This document shows, in pieces, positions 8,076 to 17,050 of a stretch of 64,000 bases of DNA. The translations under genes and the position numbers were made by a program. Below the pieces are notes generated by a model. The model was not told the DNA's origin and did no database searches. It saw nothing but the letters and a program-made list of their open reading frames with translations. Source of the DNA: Actinoplanes auranticolor (lineage in GTDB: Bacteria > Actinomycetota > Actinomycetes > Mycobacteriales > Micromonosporaceae); NCBI RefSeq assembly GCF_018332655.1, contig NZ_BOQL01000001.1, positions 1 to 64,000 of the forward strand. Direction: 5' to 3'. Numbering within the stretch: position 1 is the first letter of the stretch; the number at the start of each line of letters is the position of its first letter.

Positions 8076-8974
8076 TGGTCGCCACCACACCGCAGACCGC
8101 CGTACGCAAGCGGCGCCGCCCGCAGCGCGAGTCGGACACGCCCACGGTCGGCCGGAGCAGGGCCGCGACGGTCGCCGCCAACACCTTCGGTGTGCTGTTC
8201 GCGATCGTGATGTTCTTCCCGGTCTACTGGGTCATCAACACCTCGTTCAAGCCGGCGCCGGAGATCCTGCAGTTCGAGCCCACGTTCTTCCCGAGCACCT
8301 TCACGCTGGACAACTTCAAGTCGGCGTTCAACGCGCCGTTCTTCCAGCAGAACCTGATCAACGGCGTGCTCATCACGTGTGGCGCGGTGCTCGGCGCGCT
8401 GGTCGTCGGCTTCCTGGCTGCCCTGGCCATCGCCCGGTTCCGGTTCTACGGCCGCAAGGCGATCATCCTCGTCGTCCTGTCGGTCCAGATGGTGCCGTTC
8501 ATCGCCATCCTGATCCCGCTGTTCCTCATGCTGCAGGGCGCGAACCTGACCAACAGCCTGATCGGGGTCACGCTGGTCTATATCGTGTTGATCCTGCCGT
8601 ATACGGTCTGGACCCTGCGCGGTTTCATCCAGGCCATCCCGCGCGAGCTCGACGAGGCCGCACTGATCGACGGAGCCAGCCGATTCCAGGTCTTCTGGAA
8701 GATCATCCTGCCGCTGACGGGTCCCGGTCTGGTTGCGACCTCCGTCTACGGCTTCATCCAGGCCTGGAACGAGTTCATCATCATCAACACGCTCAACGAC
8801 CAGGCGAACCAGAACCTGATGGCCTGGCTCCTGCAGAACCAGACGAGTCGTGGCACCTTCTGGGGCCCGCTCATGGCAGGGTCGATCTTGACCGCCCTCC
8901 CGGTGGTCATCTTCTTCCTGATCGTCCAGCGCAACATCGCAACCGGCCTGACGGCTGGCGCCGTCAAGGGCTGA
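8075..8974 (+). CDS. Sugar ABC transporter permease (MalG-type)
   Basis: A 299-residue six-span permease. After a basic N-terminus (about 1-30) come the first span and the periplasmic NTSFKPAPEI loop typical of MalG/LacG proteins. The EAA motif ELDEAALIDGASRFQVF lies near residue 190-206. The ATG overlaps the stop of the MalF-type gene, so the two are translationally coupled. The downstream binding-protein gene starts 34 bases later, with GAGGAGAAA as its ribosome site, suggesting one long transcript from the RpiR gene through to 12352. Confidence 0.92.
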   Translation: MVATTPQTAVRKRRRPQRESDTPTVGRSRAATVAANTFGVLFAIVMFFPVYWVINTSFKPAPEILQFEPTFFPSTFTLDNFKSAFNAPFFQQNLINGVLITCGAVLGALVVGFLAALAIARFRFYGRKAIILVVLSVQMVPFIAILIPLFLMLQGANLTNSLIGVTLVYIVLILPYTVWTLRGFIQAIPRELDEAALIDGASRFQVFWKIILPLTGPGLVATSVYGFIQAWNEFIIINTLNDQANQNLMAWLLQNQTSRGTFWGPLMAGSILTALPVVIFFLIVQRNIATGLTAGAVKG

Positions 8975-9008
8975 CCCGGCACCGCATCACCATCTGAGGA
9001 GAAAGCGC

Positions 9009-10445
9009 ATGACTGAGATTTTCAAGCCCGAGGTCGACCGCCGGACGCTGCTGCGCCGCGCTGCCGCCGTGGGCCTGCTGGCCACCCCCGCCGTCACGAT
9101 GCTGAGCGCCTGCGTGGGCGGCGGCAGTGACGACAAGGACGCCGCCGCGGACAAGCCCGCCGGTACGGTCTCCGCGACCAACCCGCTGGGCATCAAGGAG
9201 GACGAGCCGCTGGAGATCCTGATCTTCAACGGTGGCCTCGGCACCAAGTACGCGACCGACGTGGACATCCCGTCGTACAACAAGCTGTTCCCGAACTCCA
9301 AGGTCACGTTCAACCAGGCCGAGGAGATCTCCACGGTGGTGCAGCCGCGGTTCACCGCGGGCAACCCGCCGGACATGATCAACAACTCCGGCTCGAAGCT
9401 GATGGACCAGGGCGCCCTGGTCCAGGCCGGCCAGGTGCAGGAGCTGACCGACCTGTTCGCGGCGCCGTCGGTGGACATCGCCGGCAAGACCGTCAAGGAC
9501 ACCCTGATCCCGGGCACGATCGAGCAGGGCACGTTCAACGACAAGCCGTACGTGCTCAACTACGCCTTCACCGTCTTCGGCCTCTGGTACAGCGGCAAGC
9601 TGTTCAAGGACAACGGCTGGACCGTGCCGACCACGTGGAGTGACTTCACCGCGCTGCTCGACAAGATGAAGGCCAAGGGCATCACGCCGTTCGGCTACGC
9701 GGGTGCGAACGCGCCGTACTACATGTACACGCTGCTGCTCACCAGCGCGGCCAAGATCGGTGGCGCCGACATCCTCAAGAACATCGACAACCTCGAGGAC
9801 GGTGCCTGGACGAACGACGCCGTCAAGCAGGCCGCCGCCGCGTGGGCCGAGATCGGCGCCAAGTACTCCAACAAGGCGTTCCTCGGTCTCAAGCACACCG
9901 AGGTCCAGCTCCAGCAGAACCAGTACAAGGTGGGCCTCTACCCGTCCGGCTCCTGGCTCGAGAACGAGCAGGCCAAGGACACCCCCGCGGGCTTCGACTA
10001 CCAGCTCATGCCGGTGCCGAGCGTGACCACGGCCGACAAGCTGCCCGTCACCGCCCTCTACGCCGCCGCGGGCGAGCAGTACTTCGTCGCCAGCAAGGGC
10101 AAGAACCCGCGCGGCGGCATGGAGTTCCTGCGCCACATGCTGAGCAAGGCCGGCGCCGTGGGCTTCACCCAGCTCACCAAGACGCTGACCGTCGTGGCCG
10201 GCGCCACCGACGGTATGGAGATCAGTGCCGGCCTGACCTCGGGCAACAAGGCCCTGGGCGCGGCGGGCGCGGACACCTTCAGCTTCCGCTTCGACACCTG
10301 GTACAAGAAGCTGGACGACGAGCTGCGCGCCGCCACCAACGAGCTGATCTACCAGGGCGGCACCGCCGACAAGTTCGTCACGCGGATGCAGAAGGCCGCC
10401 GACGCGGTCAAGAAGGACTCGTCCATCCAGAAGTTCTCCCGCTGA
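9009..10445 (+). CDS. ngcE: NgcE-like GlcNAc/chitobiose-binding lipoprotein
   Basis: A 478-residue solute-binding protein. The N-terminus has paired arginines (DRRTLLRR), a hydrophobic stretch and a lipobox TMLSAC with Cys35, consistent with Tat export followed by lipidation. The mature sequence resembles NgcE of Streptomyces, which binds N-acetylglucosamine and N,N'-diacetylchitobiose. The two genes that follow encode the matching permeases. The ribosome site GAGGAG is eight bases before ATG. Ligand is inferred from family similarity. Confidence 0.8.
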   Translation: MTEIFKPEVDRRTLLRRAAAVGLLATPAVTMLSACVGGGSDDKDAAADKPAGTVSATNPLGIKEDEPLEILIFNGGLGTKYATDVDIPSYNKLFPNSKVTFNQAEEISTVVQPRFTAGNPPDMINNSGSKLMDQGALVQAGQVQELTDLFAAPSVDIAGKTVKDTLIPGTIEQGTFNDKPYVLNYAFTVFGLWYSGKLFKDNGWTVPTTWSDFTALLDKMKAKGITPFGYAGANAPYYMYTLLLTSAAKIGGADILKNIDNLEDGAWTNDAVKQAAAAWAEIGAKYSNKAFLGLKHTEVQLQQNQYKVGLYPSGSWLENEQAKDTPAGFDYQLMPVPSVTTADKLPVTALYAAAGEQYFVASKGKNPRGGMEFLRHMLSKAGAVGFTQLTKTLTVVAGATDGMEISAGLTSGNKALGAAGADTFSFRFDTWYKKLDDELRAATNELIYQGGTADKFVTRMQKAADAVKKDSSIQKFSR

Positions 10446-10500
10446 CCAAGCGCTGAGCCGCTGACGACGTACCCGCAATCACGAACGGAGCTAAAGAACC

Positions 10501-11412
10501 ATGAAGCACGGCAGGTACCCGTTCATCATTGGCTTCCTGATCGTGCCGGTGGCCATCTACGGCACGTTCGTGATCGCGGCGTACGTCCAGGCGTTCCAGC
10601 TGTCGTTCACCAACTGGCGGGGCTTCTCGCCGGACGTCAGCTACATCGGCTTCGACAACTTCGTCAAGCTGTTCCAGGACAGCACGTTCTGGAAGGCGAT
10701 CCAGCACCACATCCTGCTGCTGATCTTCCTTCCGTTGCTCACCATCATCCTGGCGCTGTTCTTCGCGTTCCTGCTCAACGTGGGCGGCGGCTCGAAGGGC
10801 GGCCGTACCCGGGGGGTCTGGGGTTCGAAGTTCTACCGGGTGGTGTTCTTCTTCCCGCAGCTGCTGGCCCTGGCCCTGGTCGCGGTCATCTTCTCCCGGG
10901 TCTACTCCTCCGACGACAGCGGCCTGATCAACGGCCTGCTCAACCAGGTCGGCGCCGGGCCGGTGCTGTTCCTGGCCGACAAGAACCTGGCGCTGTGGTC
11001 GATCCTGGCCGTGCTCGTCTGGCAGGCGGTCGGCTTCTACGTGGTGCTGTTCTCCGCCGGGATGGGCTCCATCCCGACGGAGATCTACGAGGCTGCCGCG
11101 CTGGACGGCGCCACCCGGGGCACCCTGTTCTTCAAGGTGACGCTGCCGCTGCTGTGGAACACGCTGCAGGTCGCCTGGGTCTACCTGGGCATCGCCGCCT
11201 TCGACGCGTTCGCCCTGGTGAACGTCATGTCCGTGGACCGCGGCGGCCCGGACGGCGCCACCACGGTGCTGGGCCTGGAGATCTACCGCAACGCCTTCGA
11301 CTACGCGCAGTTCGGCTACGCCTCGGCGATGGGTGTCGTGCTGTTCTTCCTCACCATCACGTTCGCGGCGCTGACCCTGCGGGTCACCCGGCGCGACGCG
11401 ATCGAGCTGTGA
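10501..11412 (+). CDS. ngcF: NgcF-like sugar ABC permease
   Basis: A 303-residue permease whose first membrane span starts almost at the N-terminus (MKHGRYPFIIGFLIVPV), unlike the long N-terminus of the MalF-type protein at 7089. It has six spans, and the ATPase-docking loop EIYEAAALDGATRGTLF lies near 196-212. The gene sits 55 bases after ngcE and 19 bases before ngcG. It probably forms the chitobiose/GlcNAc channel with NgcG and uses a shared ATPase encoded elsewhere. Confidence 0.8.
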   Translation: MKHGRYPFIIGFLIVPVAIYGTFVIAAYVQAFQLSFTNWRGFSPDVSYIGFDNFVKLFQDSTFWKAIQHHILLLIFLPLLTIILALFFAFLLNVGGGSKGGRTRGVWGSKFYRVVFFFPQLLALALVAVIFSRVYSSDDSGLINGLLNQVGAGPVLFLADKNLALWSILAVLVWQAVGFYVVLFSAGMGSIPTEIYEAAALDGATRGTLFFKVTLPLLWNTLQVAWVYLGIAAFDAFALVNVMSVDRGGPDGATTVLGLEIYRNAFDYAQFGYASAMGVVLFFLTITFAALTLRVTRRDAIEL

Positions 11413-11431
11413 GCCGGACCGGGAGCCTCAA

Positions 11432-12352
11432 GTGACTACTACCAAGACGGACGGGCCGGCGGCCTCGTACACCGGGTCGCGGCACGCCACCCCCGCCACG
11501 CAGCGGGAGAAGAAAGAGATCAAGCTCTTCAGCGGCTTCGCCCACGTCGCCCTGGCGGTCTGGGGCCTGCTGGTCATCGCGCCGCTGATCTGGGTGATCC
11601 TGGCGTCGTTCAAGAGCAACGCGGAGATCTTCACGCAGGCGCCGTTCAGCCTGCCCAGCAAGATCTCGTTCGAGACTTACAAGACGGCCTGGACCGAGGC
11701 GCACGTCGGGCGCTACTTCCTCAACAGCGTCTTCGTGGTGGCCCTCAGCACGGCCGGCACGATGCTGCTGGGCTCGATGGCCGCCTACGTGCTGGCCCGC
11801 TACAAGTTCGTCGGCAACCGCTTCATCTACTACCTGTTCGTCTCGGGCCTGGCCTTCCCGGTGTTCCTGGCGCTGGTGCCGCTGTTCCTGATCCTGCAGA
11901 ACCTCGGCCTGCTCAACACCTACACCGGCCTGATCCTGGTCTACATCGCGTACTCGCTGCCGTTCACGGTCTTCTTCATGACGGCGTTCTTCAAGACGCT
12001 GCCGAACCAGATCGCCGAGGCCGCGATCGTCGACGGCGCCTCCCACACCCGGCTGTTCTTCCAGGTCATGCTGCCGATGGCCAAGTCCGGCCTGGTCAGC
12101 ATCACGATCTTCAACATCGTCGGGCAGTGGAACCAGTACCTGCTGCCGGTGGCGATCATGCAGGGCGCGGGCGCGCAGGAGAAGTGGGTGCTCACCCAGG
12201 GAATCGCCAACATCTCGGTCTCGGCGGGCTACCAGGCCAACTGGGCCGCGTTGTTCGCGGCGCTCACGCTCTCGATCCTGCCGATGATCATCGTGTACGC
12301 GTTCTTCCAGCGTCAGATCCAGTCCGGCCTGACCGCGGGCGCGACCAAGTAG
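11432..12352 (+). CDS. ngcG: NgcG-like sugar ABC permease
   Basis: A 306-residue MalG-type permease. It has a hydrophilic N-terminus of about 35 residues, six spans, the ASFKSNAEIF loop after span 1, and the docking loop QIAEAAIVDGASHTRLF near 190-207. GTG at 11432 is used, with GGGAG eight bases upstream. It closes the operon, and a hairpin follows at 12367-12405 facing the convergent GH3 gene. Confidence 0.8.
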   Translation: MTTTKTDGPAASYTGSRHATPATQREKKEIKLFSGFAHVALAVWGLLVIAPLIWVILASFKSNAEIFTQAPFSLPSKISFETYKTAWTEAHVGRYFLNSVFVVALSTAGTMLLGSMAAYVLARYKFVGNRFIYYLFVSGLAFPVFLALVPLFLILQNLGLLNTYTGLILVYIAYSLPFTVFFMTAFFKTLPNQIAEAAIVDGASHTRLFFQVMLPMAKSGLVSITIFNIVGQWNQYLLPVAIMQGAGAQEKWVLTQGIANISVSAGYQANWAALFAALTLSILPMIIVYAFFQRQIQSGLTAGATK

Positions 12353-12366
12353 CTCAGCACGGCCCA

Positions 12367-12405
12367 CCGGGCGGCGTCCTTCCACGGGGGAGGGGCGTCG
12401 CCCGG
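12367..12405. terminator. Bidirectional hairpin between ngcG and the GH3 gene
   Basis: CCGGGCGGCGTCC (12367-12379) pairs with GGGGCGTCGCCCGG (12392-12405) with about two mismatches. It lies between two convergent stops (12352 and 12416) and probably serves both transcripts. Confidence 0.6.
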
Positions 12406-12415
12406 CGGCGTTCCG

Positions 12416-14674
12416 TTACCGCGTGGTGAACCGCTGCACCGCGGCCTCGACGTCGGGCTCGGTGACCGGGAAGCCCGGGAAGCGCGACAGCCGGACCAGC
12501 GGGATGGCCCGCATCATCTGACCGTTGGCCGGGTCGGAGAGCATGTCGGTGAACAGGCCCGTGCCGAGCTGCTCGCGCAGCCAGGAGCCGGCGGCCGGGT
12601 GCGCGAGCCACATGTCCACGGTCGATTCGGCGGTCAGCGGCACGGCGTAACCCGGGCCGGTCAGCGTGACCGTGCCGGTGAGGCGGATGTCCCGCGAGGA
12701 CGCGCCGACGCGCACGCCGAACTCGCCGCCCTCCACCACCCAGCCCCGGGCGCCCTCGTGCCAGAACGCGAAGGCCCGCGCCCCGAGGGTCAGGGTCACC
12801 GGCGCGCTCTCGCCGGGGCCGAGCGCGACCTGGGTGAACGCGCGCAGCTCCTGCTCGGGCCGGTACACGCTGGCCTGGGGATCGGTGACGTAGAGCTGGA
12901 CCGTCTCCCGGCCGGGGCGCCCGCCGGTGTTGGTGACCGTCACGCTGACCTCGACCCGCGGGTCGTCACCGTCGGCGAGCACGGAGACGGACAGGTCGCT
13001 GTAGCCGAAGCTGGTGTACGACAGGCCGTGGCCGAACGGGTACGCCACCTCGAGGCGGTGGGCGTCGTACCACCGGTAGCCGATCAGCAGGCCCTCGCCG
13101 TACCGGACGTGGCCGAGCTCGCCGGGGAACGCGCCGATGGTCGGGTTGTCCGTGAAGCGCACCGGGACGGTCTCGGCGAGCCGGCCCGCCGGGTCGGCCG
13201 CACCGAGCAGCAGGTCGGCGGTCGCGCTGCCGCCGGCCTGGCCGAGCAGCCAGCCCTCGAGGACGGCCCGGGCGCGGTCCTGCCAGGGCGCGACGGTGAC
13301 GACCGAGCCGTTGGACAGCACGACGACCACCCTCGGGTTGGCGTCGGCGACGGCGTGCAGCAGGTCGAGCTGGTGGGCGGGCAGGTCCATGTGGTCGCGG
13401 TCGTAGCCCTCGGACTCGTACGACGCGGGCAGGCCGAGGAACAGCACGGCCACGTCGGCGGCGGCTGCCGCGCGTACCGCCTCGGCGACCAGGCCCTCGT
13501 CGGCGGCGTCGGACTCGATCACGAAGCCGGGGGCGAAGGTGACCTCGCGGCGCCCGTCGAGGGCGGCCCGCAGGGCGTCCAGCGCAGTGTCCACCCGGGT
13601 GGGGTTGACCTGGGACGATCCGGCGCCCTGGAAGCGCGGCGTACGGGCGAACTCACCGATCACCGCGACCGGGCCGCCACCCGCTGGGTCGAGCGGCAGG
13701 ATGCCGCCTTCGTTCTTGAGGAGCACGGCGCTGGCCGTGGCTGCCTCCCGGGCGAGCGCGTGGTGGGTGTCGGCGTCGAAGCTCTGCCCCTCGTGCAGCG
13801 CCGGCAGGGCTCGGTTGATCAGCGTCAGCACCCGGGTCGCCGCCCGGTCGACGTCCGCCTCGCTCAGCGTCCCGGCCCGGACAGCGTCCAGGATGACGCG
13901 GGTGCCGGCGCCACCGGACGACGGCATCTCCAGGTCCAGCCCCGCGGCCACTCCGGCGTCACGGCGGTTGACCGCGCCCCAGTCGGAGACGACCAGCCCC
14001 TCGAAGCCCCACTCGTCCCGCAGCACCTGGGTCAGCAGCCACGGGTCCTCACTGGCGTACGTGCCGTTGATCTTGTTGTAGGCGCACATCACCGTCCAGG
14101 GCTGCGCCCCGGTGACCACCCGCTCGAAGGCGGGCAGATAGATCTCGCGCAGCGTCCGCTCGTCGACGTCGGCGGAGACCGTCATCCGGTCGGTCTCCTG
14201 GTTGTTGGCGGCGAAGTGCTTGAGCGAGGCACCCACCCCGGTGCTCTGCAGGCCGTTGACCAGGGCCGCGCCCAGCTCCCCGGCGAGCAGCGGGTCCTCG
14301 GAGAAGTACTCGAAGTTGCGCCCGCACAGCGGCGAGCGCTTCATGTTGACACCCGGGCCGAGCAGCACGGCGACCTGCTCGGCCCGGCACTCGCGGCCCA
14401 GCGCCTCGCCGATGCGGGCCAGCAGGCCGGTGTCCCAGGTGGAGGCGAGCCCGGCGGCGGGCGGGAAGCAGGTGGCCGGGACGCTGTCGTTGAGGCCGAC
14501 GTGGTCGGACTCGCCGGCCTGCTTGCGCAGCCCGTGCGGCCCGTCGGTGACCATCACGCCGGGGATGCCGAGGCGCTCGACCGGCTGCGTACGCCAGAAG
14601 TCGGCCCCGTCCAGCAGGGACGCCTTCTCCTCGAGGGTGAGGGTGGCGAGCAGCGCTTGAACGTCGAGTGTCAT
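12416..14674 (-). CDS. Glycoside hydrolase family 3 beta-glucosidase
   Basis: A 752-residue cytoplasmic enzyme with no signal peptide. The N-terminal (beta/alpha)8 domain has VTDGPHGLR, KHFAANNQETDR and the nucleophile motif VVSDWGA with Asp231. A (alpha/beta)6 domain follows, then a C-terminal fibronectin-III-like domain (from about 590, ETVQLYV). This is the beta-glucosidase/xylosidase branch that removes single sugars from the non-reducing end of imported oligosaccharides. It lacks the KHFPGHG/D..H signature of NagZ-type GlcNAcases, so a role on chitobiose is less likely despite the neighbouring ngc genes. It faces a TetR gene over a 41-base gap. Confidence 0.92.
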   Translation of the reverse strand: MTLDVQALLATLTLEEKASLLDGADFWRTQPVERLGIPGVMVTDGPHGLRKQAGESDHVGLNDSVPATCFPPAAGLASTWDTGLLARIGEALGRECRAEQVAVLLGPGVNMKRSPLCGRNFEYFSEDPLLAGELGAALVNGLQSTGVGASLKHFAANNQETDRMTVSADVDERTLREIYLPAFERVVTGAQPWTVMCAYNKINGTYASEDPWLLTQVLRDEWGFEGLVVSDWGAVNRRDAGVAAGLDLEMPSSGGAGTRVILDAVRAGTLSEADVDRAATRVLTLINRALPALHEGQSFDADTHHALAREAATASAVLLKNEGGILPLDPAGGGPVAVIGEFARTPRFQGAGSSQVNPTRVDTALDALRAALDGRREVTFAPGFVIESDAADEGLVAEAVRAAAAADVAVLFLGLPASYESEGYDRDHMDLPAHQLDLLHAVADANPRVVVVLSNGSVVTVAPWQDRARAVLEGWLLGQAGGSATADLLLGAADPAGRLAETVPVRFTDNPTIGAFPGELGHVRYGEGLLIGYRWYDAHRLEVAYPFGHGLSYTSFGYSDLSVSVLADGDDPRVEVSVTVTNTGGRPGRETVQLYVTDPQASVYRPEQELRAFTQVALGPGESAPVTLTLGARAFAFWHEGARGWVVEGGEFGVRVGASSRDIRLTGTVTLTGPGYAVPLTAESTVDMWLAHPAAGSWLREQLGTGLFTDMLSDPANGQMMRAIPLVRLSRFPGFPVTEPDVEAAVQRFTTR

Positions 14675-14691
14675 GACCCGACCGTAACAAT

Positions 14692-14714
14692 GAAAACCTC
14701 CATGCGGAAGTTTC
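14692..14714. promoter_or_regulatory. Inverted repeat between GH3 and TetR genes (candidate TetR operator)
   Basis: GAAAACCTCC at 14692 is mirrored by GGAAGTTTC at 14706-14714 around a four-base centre, with one mismatch. It fills the 41-base gap between the divergent starts, the usual place for a TetR operator. Confidence 0.55.
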
Positions 14715-14715
14715 T

Positions 14716-15330
14716 GTGTCCTACGATGACGCGATGGACCAGCCCTCCGAGATCACCCGGCGCGGCGCGTACGACAAGGGTGTGCGCCGCCGGCGCGAGA
14801 TCCTCGACCGGGCCATCGAGGTCTTCGCCGACCGCGGCGCCGAGGGCACCTCGCTGCGGGCCGTCGGCGCGGCCATCGGGGTCTCGCACGCCGCGCTCAA
14901 GCACTACTTCGCCTCCCGCGAGGAGCTGCTGATCGAGGTCTACCGGGCCGCCGAGCAGCGCTCGATCGCCGAGGACCCGCCACCGCCGGACGTCTCGGTG
15001 GTCGGGCTGATGACCCACGCGGCCCGCCGCAACCACGGCGTCCCCGGTCTGGTCCAGCTGTACTCGACGCTGGTGGCCGGTGCCCTGGAGGCGGGCCACG
15101 AACGGTCCCGGGAGTTCTTCGGCCGGCGCTTCGCCGACCTCCGCGGGGTGCTGACCGAGCGCATCGAGGCGGACCAGCGGGCCGGCCGCATCCGCTCCGA
15201 CATAGCGCCGCAGGCGGCGGCCGCGCTGATCATCGCGGCTTCCGACGGCCTGCAGACCCAGTGGCTGCTGGACCCGGCCGTCGACATCGAGAAGTCACTG
15301 GAGCTGCTGGAAGGGCTGCTCGGCGGCTGA
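14716..15330 (+). CDS. TetR-family transcriptional regulator
   Basis: A 204-residue (or 198-residue) regulator. The N-terminal DNA-binding domain covers about 24-70 with the HTH stretch SLRAVGAAIGVSHAALKHYFASREELL split over 46-72. The C-terminal ligand-binding domain ends near 200. GTG at 14716 overlaps the proposed operator closely, and ATG at 14734 is an equally good start. It is divergent from the GH3 beta-glucosidase and probably represses it, with a sugar or glycoside as inducer. The target is inferred only from position. Confidence 0.88.
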   Translation: MSYDDAMDQPSEITRRGAYDKGVRRRREILDRAIEVFADRGAEGTSLRAVGAAIGVSHAALKHYFASREELLIEVYRAAEQRSIAEDPPPPDVSVVGLMTHAARRNHGVPGLVQLYSTLVAGALEAGHERSREFFGRRFADLRGVLTERIEADQRAGRIRSDIAPQAAAALIIAASDGLQTQWLLDPAVDIEKSLELLEGLLGG

Positions 15331-15360
15331 AGTGTCATACCCGCCCGGCAGAATGGGTCC

Positions 15361-17049
15361 GTGCTGGTGGCTGTGGTGTCCGACGACGGGAGCTGGCACG
15401 GGTCCGGCCGCTGGCAGCAGCTGCACCCCGACGGCAGCCCGGCCGGGGAGCCGCAGCGGGTCGCCGACCTGCCGGCCGCCATCGCCGCGCGCGAGGCCGC
15501 CGAGCGACCGCGCTGGCTCTGGGCGGCCACCACCGACTGCTATCCCACGCTGCTGCGGGCCGGGGTCCGGGTGCGCCGCTGCCACGACATCGAGCTGACC
15601 GAGGCGCTGCTGCTCGGCCACGCGGGCCGCTGGGGTGAGCCCCGGGCGCTGGCGGCGGCCTGGGCCCGGCTGACCGGCGCGCCGGTGCCGGCCGACCCGC
15701 CGCCGCGGCTGCCCGAACCACCGGGCTTCGCCCAGGGCGCCCTCTTCGAGGCCATGTCCGGACCGTCGGCCACCGCCGGCTCCGTGACCCTCGAGGCCCT
15801 GACCAGGGTGTACGCGGACCAGCAGGCCCGGATCGCCGCCACCGGTCAACCCGGCCGGTTCGCCCTGCTGGTGGCCGCCGAGTCCGCGGGCGCGCTGGTC
15901 GGCGCCGAGATGGGCCACGCCGGCCTGCCCTGGCGCGCGGACATCCACGACCAGCTGCTGCGCGACCTGCTCGGCGCCCCGCAGCCGGTCGGCCCGCCCC
16001 GCCGCCTGGCCGAGCTGACGGCCGAGATCAACGCCGCCTTCGGCGTGCACGGCCTGCACCCGGACTCCCCGGCGGAGGTGCTGCGCGCGTTCGCCCGCGC
16101 CGGCATCGAGGTGCCGAACACCCGGGCGTGGGTGCTGCGCCAGGTGGAGCACCCAGCGGTCAAGCCCCTGCTCGAATACAAGGAGCTCTACCGCATCTGG
16201 ACGGCGCACGGCTGGGCCTGGCGCGACGCCTGGATCAGCGAGGGCCGCTTCCGCCCGGAGTACGTCCCGGGCGGCGTGGTGTCGGGCCGCTGGGCCACCC
16301 GCGGCGGCGGCGCCCTGCAGGTGCCCAAGGTGGTCCGCCGCGCGGTGGTGGCCGACCCGGGCTGGCGGTTCGTGGTCGCCGACGCGGGCCAGCTGGAGCC
16401 CCGCGTGCTGGCGGCGGTCTCCGGCGACTCCCGGCTGGCCCGCGCGGGCGCCGCGGGAGACCTCTATGCGGCCCTGGCCACCGACTCGTTCGGCGGCGAC
16501 CGGGCCAAAGCCAAGGTCGCCCTGCTCGGCGCGATGTACGGCCAGACCGGCGGCGCGGCGATCCCGGCCCTGGCGGTGCTGCGGCAGAGCTACCCGACAG
16601 CCTTCGACTACGTGGAGGCGGCGGCCCGCACTGGCGAGGCCGGCGGCCTGGTCCGCTCGTGGCTGGGCCGCACCTGCCCACCGGCCTCCACGGCGTGGCG
16701 CGAGGCGGGCCTGGAGCCGCCGGAGGAGTCGGGCTCGGCCGAGCCGCAGGGCGGGGCGTCAGGCCGGGCGCGAGGCCGCTTCACCAGGAATTTCGTCATC
16801 CAGGCAACGGCGGCGGAATGGGCGCTGGTCCTGCTGGCGACCCTGCGGACGGCGCTGGAGGGGACGCGGGCGGAGCTGGTGCTGTTCGTGCACGACGAGG
16901 TGGGGGTGCACTGCCCGGCCGAGGAGGCGGAGCAGGTGGCGGAGGCGGTTCGGGTGAGTGCGGCCAGGGCGGGGGAGCTGTTGTTCGGGGGGATCGCGGT
17001 GCGGTTCCCGCTCGATGTGTCGATCGTGGAGTGCTACGCCGACGCGTGA
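15361..17049 (+). CDS. Short family-A DNA polymerase (PolA-like, actinobacterial type)
   Basis: A 562-residue protein, much shorter than DNA polymerase I (about 900). Residues 1-180 look like a degenerate 3'-5' exonuclease-like domain without a complete DEDD set. The rest is a family-A polymerase core: motif A VVADAGQLEPRVLA with Asp341, a motif-B-like RAKAKVALLGAMYGQTGG, and motif C LFVHDEVGVH with Asp512 and Glu513. The catalytic acids are therefore kept, while the usual DYSQIELR has become DAGQLEPR and the 5'-nuclease domain is absent. Annotated relatives are common in actinobacteria, and their role (repair or lesion bypass) is not established. It ends one base before the convergent APH gene. 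Confidence 0.8.
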   Translation: MLVAVVSDDGSWHGSGRWQQLHPDGSPAGEPQRVADLPAAIAAREAAERPRWLWAATTDCYPTLLRAGVRVRRCHDIELTEALLLGHAGRWGEPRALAAAWARLTGAPVPADPPPRLPEPPGFAQGALFEAMSGPSATAGSVTLEALTRVYADQQARIAATGQPGRFALLVAAESAGALVGAEMGHAGLPWRADIHDQLLRDLLGAPQPVGPPRRLAELTAEINAAFGVHGLHPDSPAEVLRAFARAGIEVPNTRAWVLRQVEHPAVKPLLEYKELYRIWTAHGWAWRDAWISEGRFRPEYVPGGVVSGRWATRGGGALQVPKVVRRAVVADPGWRFVVADAGQLEPRVLAAVSGDSRLARAGAAGDLYAALATDSFGGDRAKAKVALLGAMYGQTGGAAIPALAVLRQSYPTAFDYVEAAARTGEAGGLVRSWLGRTCPPASTAWREAGLEPPEESGSAEPQGGASGRARGRFTRNFVIQATAAEWALVLLATLRTALEGTRAELVLFVHDEVGVHCPAEEAEQVAEAVRVSAARAGELLFGGIAVRFPLDVSIVECYADA

Positions 17050-17050
17050 G

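Noticed and set aside
12416..14674. GH3 protein as a NagZ-type beta-N-acetylglucosaminidase acting with NgcEFG
   Set aside because: The NagZ loop KHFPGHG with its Asp-His dyad is absent. The sequence has KHFAANNQE and a C-terminal fibronectin-like domain, as in beta-glucosidases.
12599..14932. A 777-codon open frame on the plus strand opposite the GH3 gene
   Set aside because: The product has no domain and a biased composition, while the opposite strand encodes a complete GH3 enzyme with all motifs.
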